Assembly: GCA_025453855.1 (NCBI GenBank) | Contig: JALOPO010000149.1 | Location: 1 to 5,278 of the forward strand | DNA length: 5,278 bases | Origin: Gemmatimonadaceae bacterium | GTDB lineage: Bacteria; Gemmatimonadota; Gemmatimonadetes; Gemmatimonadales; Gemmatimonadaceae | Direction of reading: 5' to 3' | Shown here: in pieces, positions 1-5,278 of the stretch | How positions within the stretch are numbered: the first letter of the stretch is position 1 | Layout: every line of letters begins with the position of its first letter | Notes under the pieces: model-generated | What the model saw: the letters and a program-made list of their open reading frames with translations, nothing else | Told to the model about the DNA's origin: nothing | Databases searched by the model: none | Made by a program: the position numbers and the translations under genes

Positions 1-29
1 CCCGCCCGCGCGGTCGGCATCCGCCACAT
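1..29 (-). CDS. Possible start of a further minus-strand gene, cut by window edge
   Basis: ATG at 29 opens a frame that stays open to the window edge and would encode M-W-R-M-P-T-A-R-A-G. Support is only the AAGGAG nine bases upstream and the consistent gene direction. A second ATG at 20 lies in the same frame. Another open frame starts at ATG 72/69 but has no ribosome-binding site. Nothing can be said about the product. If real, it is the next gene downstream of the purine operon, either part of it or separately promoted. Confidence 0.3.
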
Positions 30-38
30 CGTTTCGCA

Positions 39-44
39 CTCCTT
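39..44 (-). promoter_or_regulatory. Shine-Dalgarno AAGGAG before ATG at 29
   Basis: The minus strand reads AAGGAG at 44-39, followed by a nine-base spacer and ATG at 29-27. It is the best ribosome-binding match noticed in the window, better than those before the coupled genes, which fits independent initiation after a gap of 119 bases from the phosphorylase stop. Confidence 0.4.
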
Positions 45-103
45 CGCGGTGCCTCGCGTTCCATCGCATCATCGCGGCCCGCTGTTCCCGGTCGGCACCG
101 CTC

Positions 104-129
104 CCGCGAGCCGGCAGGCGGCGCCGCGG
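104..129 (-). terminator. Possible GC-rich hairpin after the phosphorylase gene
   Basis: On the minus strand, 20 bases after the phosphorylase stop, CCGCG (129-125) can pair with CGCGG (108-104), and inside it GCCG (122-119) with CGGC (113-110) around the loop CCTGC, with a small 2x1 internal loop. No U-tract follows, so this is not a standard intrinsic terminator. In DNA this GC-rich such stems arise easily by chance. It could attenuate or stabilise the 3' end of the operon message. Confidence 0.2.
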
Positions 130-148
130 TACGCTGGCGCGCCGGGCG

Positions 149-1024
149 TCACAGCCGCGCCACGACCCCCTCGACCAGCGCCTCGAAGCGGCCGGCGGCC
201 TCGCGCGTCGACTCGATGACCTCGTCGTGGGAGAGTGGCTGCCCGGTGTAGCCCGCGGCGGCGTTGGTGATGCACGAGATGCCGAGCACGCGCATGCCGA
301 GCGCGCGCGCGACGAGCACCTCGGGGACGGTGCTCATCCCCACCGCATCCGCACCCAGCCGCTCGAGCATGCGCACCTCGGCCGGCGTCTCGTAGGTGGG
401 CCCGGTGAGCGCGCAGTAGACGCCGACCTCGAGTCGCGTCCCCTGCTCGCGCGCCACCGCGTGCGCGAGGCTCGCCAGCGCCGCGTCGTACGGGCGTGAC
501 ATGTCGGGGAAGCGCGCCTCGCCCGGCTGCACCGGCCCCGCCAGCGGATGTCGCATCATGAGGTTGATGTGGTCCTCGATGCGCATGAGCGTTCCCGGCG
601 TGAAGGTCCGCCGGATCCCCCCCGCGGCATTGCTCACCACCAGCGTGCGCGCGCCGAGGGCGTGGGCGACGCGCACCGGGAAGGCGGCCACCTGCGGCGC
701 ATGCCCCTCGTAGATGTGGAAGCGCCCGGCGAGGCAGAGCACCGGCCGCGCCGCGAGGCGCCCGAGGATCAGCGCGCCGGCATGCCCCGCCACCGTCGCC
801 ATGGGGAAGCCCGGCACGTCGTGGAACGGGATGCGCACCGCGTCGTCGATGCGCTGCGCGAGGCCACCGAGTCCCGAACCGAGGACGATCACCGCGGCGG
901 GTGCGGGGAGCTCGCGCGCGGCGAGGCGTCGCACCGCGGCGGCCGCCTCGCCCGCCGCCTGCGCACCGGACGACGCGAGGATGTCGGCGTCGCGGACCGG
1001 CGGTCCCTGCTCACGGGCGCTCAT
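149..1024 (-). CDS. Purine nucleoside phosphorylase, trimeric 6-oxopurine (inosine-guanosine) class
   Basis: Cleaves inosine, guanosine and deoxy forms with phosphate to free base plus (deoxy)ribose-1-phosphate in the cytoplasm. The 291-residue product shows the PNP/MTAP class-2 signature: phosphate loop GSGLGG 49-54, H81, GRFHIYEGH 100-108 (R101, Y105, E106), NAAGG 132-136, GPTYETPAE 208-216, ADAVGMSTVPE 225-235, ITNAAAG 252-258 and LSHDEV 264-269. E212, M230, N254 and H266 align with human E201, M219, N243 and H257; the Glu/Asn pair predicts 6-oxopurines rather than adenosine or methylthioadenosine. The start is the ATG at 1024, overlapping the deaminase TGA (ATGA), with a weak GGGGTG five bases upstream. 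A longer in-frame start near 1162 would add 46 low-complexity Arg/Gly-rich residues inside the deaminase gene and is not credible. Names used for this class elsewhere include punA, deoD-like and xapA; I leave the symbol open. Confidence 0.95.
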   Translation of the reverse strand: MSAREQGPPVRDADILASSGAQAAGEAAAAVRRLAARELPAPAAVIVLGSGLGGLAQRIDDAVRIPFHDVPGFPMATVAGHAGALILGRLAARPVLCLAGRFHIYEGHAPQVAAFPVRVAHALGARTLVVSNAAGGIRRTFTPGTLMRIEDHINLMMRHPLAGPVQPGEARFPDMSRPYDAALASLAHAVAREQGTRLEVGVYCALTGPTYETPAEVRMLERLGADAVGMSTVPEVLVARALGMRVLGISCITNAAAGYTGQPLSHDEVIESTREAAGRFEALVEGVVARL

Positions 1025-2079
1025 CGCGGCACCCCGCCGCGCAGCGCCTCGATCTCCGCTTCCATGCGCGCCACCAGCGCCGCCTTCTCGTGCGCGGGGA
1101 GGAAGGCGCTGCGGAAGCCGTCGAGCGCCATCCCCGCCAGCTCCTCGAAGGTGCAGTCGCACTGCACCGCCGCGTGATGGTACTCGTCCACGAGTGTCGT
1201 CCCGCTCATGAGGCGGTTGTCGGTGTTGAGGCAGACGTTCATGCCGCGCGCGAGGTACTGCCGGAGCGGGTGCGTCTCGTAGCGCTCCGTGGCCCGCGTC
1301 TGGACGTTGCTCGTGAGGCAGAGCTCGAGCGCGATGCCGCGTTCGTGCACCTCGCGCAGCAGCGCCTCGTCCTCGATGAGGCGCGTGGCGTGGCCGATGC
1401 GGTGCGCATGGCAGTCGTGCACCGCCTGCCGCACCGAGCCGGCGCCGTCACCCTCGCCGGCGTGACAGGTGCACGGGAAGTCGTGGGCGCGGCAGTGCTC
1501 GAACGCCGCCGCATGGCGCGCCGCGGGGTTGCCGCTCTCGCCGCCGGCCAGGTCGAAGCCGACCACGCCGCGATCGCGGTACGCCACCGCCAGGCGCGCC
1601 AGCTCGAGCGAGTGCGCGGGATCGTAGTGGCGGAGCGAGCAGACGATCACGCGCGCCGTGATGTCGCGCTCGCGCTCGGCGCGCTGCACGCCGCGCAACG
1701 ACGCCTCGAGCACCGCACCGGCCTCGAGCCCCTGCAGCGTGTTGAGCGTCGGGGCGTAGCGCATCTCGAGGTACCGCACCCCCTCGTCGGCGGCGTCGAG
1801 CGCCAGTTCGTAGGCGCAGCGCTCGAGCGCGTCCGTGGTCTGCATCACGCTCAGCGTGATGTCGAACCGCTCGAGGTACTCCTCGAGGTTGCGCGCATCG
1901 TCCACGCGCATGTACTCGGCCAGCTGCTCGGGATCGTCGGCCGGCATGCGCACGTCGTACTCGCGCGCCAGCTCGAGGAGCGTCGTCGGCCGCACCGATC
2001 CGTCCAGGTGGCAGTGCAGTTCGGCCTTCGGCAGCCGGCGCAGGAGCGCGCGATCGCTGGCGACGGGCGCGGGGCTCAC
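1021..2079 (-). CDS. add: Adenosine deaminase
   Basis: Cytoplasmic zinc enzyme that hydrolyses adenosine (and deoxyadenosine) to inosine and ammonia. The 352 residues match the usual length. Motifs in order: PKAELHCHLDGS 17-28 with zinc ligands H22 and H24; FDLAGGE 175-181; TCHAGEG 204-210 with zinc ligand H206 and catalytic E209; HRIGHATRL 226-234 with catalytic H230; LTSN 255-258; NTDN 285-288 with zinc ligand D287. The residue after that ligand is Asn288, where mouse and E. coli enzymes have Asp; NTDN is, from memory, common in actinobacterial and Firmicutes homologues. The start is GTG at 2079, chosen because it overlaps the TGA of the small upstream gene (GTGA), lies 16 residues before the PKAELHCH motif, and has GAGGAG just upstream (2087-2082, only two bases before the start). 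Its TGA overlaps the ATG of the phosphorylase. Adenine deaminase of the same superfamily is the main alternative; length and context favour adenosine deaminase. Confidence 0.95.
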   Translation of the reverse strand: MSPAPVASDRALLRRLPKAELHCHLDGSVRPTTLLELAREYDVRMPADDPEQLAEYMRVDDARNLEEYLERFDITLSVMQTTDALERCAYELALDAADEGVRYLEMRYAPTLNTLQGLEAGAVLEASLRGVQRAERERDITARVIVCSLRHYDPAHSLELARLAVAYRDRGVVGFDLAGGESGNPAARHAAAFEHCRAHDFPCTCHAGEGDGAGSVRQAVHDCHAHRIGHATRLIEDEALLREVHERGIALELCLTSNVQTRATERYETHPLRQYLARGMNVCLNTDNRLMSGTTLVDEYHHAAVQCDCTFEELAGMALDGFRSAFLPAHEKAALVARMEAEIEALRGGVPR

Positions 2080-2345
2080 GTCTCCTCGCCCTCGAGCGCC
2101 CGCTGCGCGGCGCGTGCGCTGATCGTGCGGTAGATCGCGCCGCCGTACGCGGCCTCGTCACCCGCGATCGGGAGCCCGCGACTGTCGGCGATGGCGCGCG
2201 TGCCGGCCTCGATCGCCGCCGCCTCGGCGGGATCGGCGAGGCGCACCGCGTCGAGCGCGGTGCCGCCGATGGGGACGTCGACGCCGCGACCGTTCACGAA
2301 GGCGCGCAGGGAGCTGATGTCGGGCATGCGGAGCGGTACGGTCAT
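2076..2345 (-). CDS. Small conserved-looking protein of unknown function, possible beta-grasp fold
   Basis: I do not recognise this 89-residue protein. The reading frame is supported by position: its ATG overlaps the TGA of the phosphoesterase by four bases (ATGA) and its TGA overlaps the GTG of adenosine deaminase by four (GTGA). No Shine-Dalgarno is visible before the ATG, so it probably relies on translational coupling. Residues 13-34 read like a beta hairpin and first helix of ThiS/MoaD-type beta-grasp proteins (VNG at 17-19, then VDVPIGGTALDAV at 22-34). D54-I60 (DSRGLPI) and G68-A77 (GGAIYRTISA) could be later strands. The protein ends in a charged tail, EGEET, without the terminal Gly-Gly needed for sulfur-carrier activation, and has no cysteine, so it is neither a classical sulfur carrier nor a 2Fe-2S ferredoxin. 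No signal peptide or membrane segment is seen, so it is probably cytoplasmic. The fold is a guess; that the gene is real is likely. Confidence 0.75.
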   Translation of the reverse strand: MTVPLRMPDISSLRAFVNGRGVDVPIGGTALDAVRLADPAEAAAIEAGTRAIADSRGLPIAGDEAAYGGAIYRTISARAAQRALEGEET

Positions 2346-5278
2346 GGCGTGGCGGCCGACGCGGCGCCGAGCGCGCGCAGCCGACCGGTCGCGGGAGCGC
2401 GCACGCCGTCGGCCCGCGCGCGGATGTAGGCGATGAAGGCGTCGAGATCGACGACGTTCGCCGGCACCGTGGAGAGCGCGGCGCCCGCGAGATCGAGGCC
2501 GTCACCACCGGTGACCATGAAGTCGTTCATCGTGATCGTGTAGCGGCGCGCGGGGTCGAGCGGGCGCCCGCCGATCGTCACGCGCACGATCCGGTCGTCG
2601 GCCGGGCGCGCCGGATCGTACGCGAGCTCCACGCCGCTCACGTGCGCGCGCGGTGCACCGCCCGCCACCAGCCGCTCCAGGTAGCGCCGCACCGCGTCGC
2701 CGCGCGCCGTGACCACGAAGAGCACGTTCGCGAACGGCTGCACCTCGAAGAGCGTCCCGTAGGTGGCGGTCCCCGCGGCCAGGTCGGCACGGATGCCGCC
2801 GTTGTTCATGACGGCGATGTCGCTCCCGGTCGCCTCGCGCATGGCGTCGGCGATCAGGTTGCCGAGCGCGTGCTCGCCGTCGCGCGTGCGGCGCATCGGC
2901 TCGAGCACGCGGCCGACGGCGCGCTCGGCGATCGGCGCCACGTCGTCGAGGGCGCGCTGCGCGATGCGTGCGGCCTGCGCGTCGACCTCGGTGCTGTCGG
3001 TGAGCACGTCGCGCACCCGCGCGTCGAGCACGCGGCTGGCGTTGAGCGCCCCGGGCGGGCGCCCCGCGGTGTCGCCGAGCGCGAGGTCGATCACCGCCAC
3101 CGCGCGCCCGTTGGAGCGCGCCTGCGTGATCGGGACGCCGCGCACCCGGATGTTGAGCAGCGAGTGCGTGTGGCCGCTCACCACCGCGTCGATGGGCTGC
3201 GTCAGGCGCGAGACCAGCTCGACGATCTCGCCGGTGGGCCCGTCGGCCCCGGTGCGTTCGAAGGCGCCGGCGTGCGCGATCACGATCACCGCGTCGGCGC
3301 CGCGCGCGCGGAGCGCGGCGGCGATGGAGTCGACCACCGGCACCGGGTCGATGAAGCGCAGGTCGGCGACGTTCACGGCGCGCGTGGTGCGCGGCGTCTC
3401 CACCGTCGCCACGCCGATGATCCCGATGCGCAGCCCGTCGCGCTCGACGAGCGTGTCGGCGCGGAGCCACGGCACCGGGCGTCCGAGGGTGTCGCGCACG
3501 TTGGCGGCGAGGATCGCGTAGCGCGCCTCGCGCATGCGTGCCCGCAGCGTGTCCTGTCCCCAGTCGAACTCGTGGTTGCCGAGTGCGCCGGCGACCACGC
3601 CCAGCGAATCGAAGAGCGTGACGACCGGGCGTCCGAAGGCGAGGTTCGACGCGGGAGTCCCCTGGAACTCGTCGCCGCCGTCGAGGAGGAGGCTCGTGCA
3701 CGCCGGCGCCACGCAGCTGCGCTCGGCCTCGCGGATGCGCGCCGCGAAGGCGCCCGCGCCACCGAAGCGCACGCCGCGCGCATCGGTGCGCGGCGTGAAC
3801 GTGCCATGGAAGTCGTTGATCCCGATCACGCGCAGCGTGCGTGCCCCGCGGCTCGCGGTTCGCGCCACGGCGGGGCCACGCTCGCGCGCCAGCGACCGGT
3901 AGGCCGCCGCCGCGGCGCCCTCGGGGACGATGCGCCAGTTGGGCGTGAAGTAGTCCGCCGGCGCGATCGACGCGCGCGTGCGGAACTCGGCCAGGATCAG
4001 GTCGCGGATGTCGACGTCGGGCTCGTTGACGAGCGGCGCGTCGGCGACCATCGCGAAGCCACCGCCACCGGTCTGGCGATAGTTGCTGAGCGCCATCGTG
4101 AAGGTCTGCGCGTCGCGCACCGGCGCGCCGTTCACGCGCAGGTCGCGGACGCGGTCGCCGACGGGGCGCGAGAGGTCGAGCGCGTACTCGGCGCCGACCA
4201 GCATGTCGAAGTTGTAGCCCGGGACGCCGTTCAGGAGCGACGTCGTGTCACCCGGCGACCAGGTGCGCCAGTAGCGCGCCGAGTGCTCGAGGAAGGCGCG
4301 CAGCTGGGCACCGGTGAGGCGCACCGCGCGCAGCGTGTTGTCGTACGGGTAGAGGCGCGAGACCTCGGCCACCGTCACGGGGCCGCTGTCGAGCCGTGCG
4401 CGGAGCGAGAAGGCGGGCGTGGCGGCGAGCTGCGTGCCGGCGGCGCGGCGCATCACCTCGCCGATCACGTCGGCGATCGGGGTGTCGAAGGCGCGCGCGC
4501 TGTCGGCGGTGAAGGCGCCACGCGCGATCGTCACGGTGTCGCTCACGAAGCGGAGCGCGCGCCGGTGCCACGCCTCGGTGGCGGCAAGGACGGCCGGCGA
4601 CTCGGCGTGGCCGGCCACCGGGATGGCGCGCGCCGTGGTCCCGCGCACGCGCCAGCGCCCGCGCTCGCGCACGAGGTCGAACGTGGTGATGCCGACGCTC
4701 GCCGCGTAGTGGCGCGGCTGCATGATGCGCGTCGGCCCGACCACCGAATCGACGACCTCCCGATGCGAGTGGCCGAAGACGACGAGGTCGAGCCCCGGCA
4801 CCTCGCGCGCGACGCGCCCGACCACGTTCTCGCCGGGGAGCCCGGTGGAGGCGGTGTCGTAGCTCGCCGGGCCGTCGAGTCCCGCGTGGATGACGCCGAC
4901 CACGATGTCGGCGCCGGCCCGACGCGCCTCGGCCGCCGCACGCCGCACGGCGGGGACGATGTCGCCGAGCACGGCGCGACCGCGCACGTTGTCACGATCC
5001 CAGACCATCACGCCGGGCGTGGTCGCGCCCACGATCCCGATCGTCACATCGCCGCGGCGGACGAGCGTCCACCCGCGGAACGGCGTGCCGCGGAGCCGGC
5101 GCGCGTTGGCCGAGAGGAAGGGAAAGCGCACCTCGCGACGGACGCGATCGAGGAGCGGGAGGCCGAAGTTGAACTCGTGGTTCCCGATCGCCGCCGCGTC
5201 GTAGCGCATGGCGTTCATGGCCGCCGAGACCGGGTGCGGGCCGGGGAGCCCTCCCCGGGCCGCCACGGTGGCGAGCGG
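2342..5278 (-). CDS. Tandem CpdB-like / UshA-like nucleotide phosphoesterase (YfkN-type), 5' end cut by window edge
   Basis: Predicted exported bifunctional phosphoesterase releasing nucleosides from 2',3'-cyclic, 3'- and 5'-nucleotides. Numbering starts at the GTG at 5266, which is not the true start: the frame stays open to the edge and adds P-L-A-T, matching the region just after the GD..G(S/T)P motif of CpdB. Unit 1 (about 1-450): GNHEF 28-32, H127, GHSH 165-168, then a C-terminal nucleotide-binding domain with YPYDN 306-310, YNFD 351-354, NYRQTGGGGF 395-404 and NWR 443-445, all CpdB-like. A linker of about 25 residues follows. Unit 2 (about 475-974): ND-F-H 484-487, GGD 530-532, GNHEFDWG 563-570, H665, GHTH 698-701, NNGGIR 821-826, QPFAN 843-847 and TGGDG 919-923, a complete 5'-nucleotidase set; F845 and F916 align with the base-stacking phenylalanines of UshA. 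The visible part has only two cysteines (518, 523). Signal peptide and first metal motifs of unit 1 lie outside the window. Its TGA overlaps the next gene's ATG. Family is sure; exact substrates are inferred. Confidence 0.93.
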   Translation of the reverse strand, partial: PLATVAARGGLPGPHPVSAAMNAMRYDAAAIGNHEFNFGLPLLDRVRREVRFPFLSANARRLRGTPFRGWTLVRRGDVTIGIVGATTPGVMVWDRDNVRGRAVLGDIVPAVRRAAAEARRAGADIVVGVIHAGLDGPASYDTASTGLPGENVVGRVAREVPGLDLVVFGHSHREVVDSVVGPTRIMQPRHYAASVGITTFDLVRERGRWRVRGTTARAIPVAGHAESPAVLAATEAWHRRALRFVSDTVTIARGAFTADSARAFDTPIADVIGEVMRRAAGTQLAATPAFSLRARLDSGPVTVAEVSRLYPYDNTLRAVRLTGAQLRAFLEHSARYWRTWSPGDTTSLLNGVPGYNFDMLVGAEYALDLSRPVGDRVRDLRVNGAPVRDAQTFTMALSNYRQTGGGGFAMVADAPLVNEPDVDIRDLILAEFRTRASIAPADYFTPNWRIVPEGAAAAAYRSLARERGPAVARTASRGARTLRVIGINDFHGTFTPRTDARGVRFGGAGAFAARIREAERSCVAPACTSLLLDGGDEFQGTPASNLAFGRPVVTLFDSLGVVAGALGNHEFDWGQDTLRARMREARYAILAANVRDTLGRPVPWLRADTLVERDGLRIGIIGVATVETPRTTRAVNVADLRFIDPVPVVDSIAAALRARGADAVIVIAHAGAFERTGADGPTGEIVELVSRLTQPIDAVVSGHTHSLLNIRVRGVPITQARSNGRAVAVIDLALGDTAGRPPGALNASRVLDARVRDVLTDSTEVDAQAARIAQRALDDVAPIAERAVGRVLEPMRRTRDGEHALGNLIADAMREATGSDIAVMNNGGIRADLAAGTATYGTLFEVQPFANVLFVVTARGDAVRRYLERLVAGGAPRAHVSGVELAYDPARPADDRIVRVTIGGRPLDPARRYTITMNDFMVTGGDGLDLAGAALSTVPANVVDLDAFIAYIRARADGVRAPATGRLRALGAASAATP

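Larger units (their letters stand above)
30..148. other. Short intergenic region downstream of the phosphorylase
   Basis: These 119 bases show no convincing coding frame. Besides the possible hairpin and ribosome-binding site there is an 8-base inverted repeat, GCGGTGCC (46-53) and GGCACCGC (94-101). No recognisable -35/-10 pair, tRNA or riboswitch was found by eye. Confidence 0.5.

Noticed and set aside
69..275. 68-codon minus-strand frame across the phosphorylase end and intergenic region
   Set aside because: Overlaps the phosphorylase out of frame, is Arg/Gly-rich and has no ribosome-binding site.
1025..1162. Upstream extension of the phosphorylase to a start near 1162
   Set aside because: Would add 46 Arg/Gly-rich residues lying within the deaminase coding region; the ATG at 1024 gives the usual family length and an ATGA overlap.
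548..1177. 209-codon plus-strand frame over the phosphorylase
   Set aside because: Arg/His-rich composition and complete overlap with a confidently identified gene; no recognisable domain.
901..2133. 410-codon open frame on the plus strand opposite adenosine deaminase and part of the phosphorylase
   Set aside because: It is antisense to two genes with clear catalytic motifs. Its product is low-complexity Arg/Ala/His-rich with no family pattern, as expected of a mirror frame in GC-rich coding DNA.
2502..3701. 399-codon minus-strand frame inside the phosphoesterase gene
   Set aside because: Out-of-frame shadow of unit 2, extremely Arg-rich; the in-frame product contains all the metal-binding motifs.
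5264..5266. GTG at 5266 as the true start of the phosphoesterase
   Set aside because: The frame continues to the window edge with residues that align to CpdB just before this point, and the first metal motifs and signal peptide of unit 1 would be missing.
1..5278. CRISPR array, insertion sequence, tRNA or phage defence module
   Set aside because: No regularly spaced repeats, transposase motifs, terminal inverted repeats, tRNA-like sequence or defence-type domains were seen; the window is almost fully occupied by metabolic genes.

Overview
The window comes from a very GC-rich bacterial chromosome (clearly above 65-70% G+C by eye, with G/C at most third codon positions). It holds one compact operon read entirely on the minus strand, so transcription runs from the high-coordinate end to the low one. 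Gene content and style would fit Gemmatimonadota or another GC-rich environmental phylum. That placement is an impression from protein style, not a computed assignment, and no marker gene is present.

Layout in transcription order: (1) 5278-2342, a large gene cut by the window edge, encoding a double calcineurin-like phosphoesterase. Its first half resembles CpdB (2',3'-cyclic-nucleotide phosphodiesterase/3'-nucleotidase) and its second half resembles UshA/5'-nucleotidase, the arrangement of the YfkN-type trifunctional nucleotide phosphoesterases. (2) 2345-2076, a small 89-residue protein of unknown function with a possible beta-grasp (ThiS/MoaD-like) pattern. (3) 2079-1021, adenosine deaminase starting at GTG. 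(4) 1024-149, purine nucleoside phosphorylase of the trimeric 6-oxopurine class. Each of the three junctions is a 4-base overlap (ATGA, GTGA, ATGA), so the four genes are very probably co-transcribed and translationally coupled. (5) 148-1 is intergenic. It has a possible GC-rich hairpin and then a good Shine-Dalgarno followed by ATG at 29, which may start a further minus-strand gene running off the left edge.

The enzymes form an ordered purine nucleoside salvage route. The predicted exported phosphoesterase would dephosphorylate cyclic, 3'- and 5'-nucleotides to nucleosides outside the cytoplasm. After uptake, adenosine deaminase turns adenosine into inosine, and the phosphorylase splits inosine or guanosine into hypoxanthine or guanine plus ribose-1-phosphate. 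The phosphorylase carries the Glu/Asn pair of 6-oxopurine-specific enzymes, which explains why a deaminase sits directly before it. No nucleoside transporter is visible. The only unexplained component is the small coupled protein, which is the best candidate here for something undescribed.
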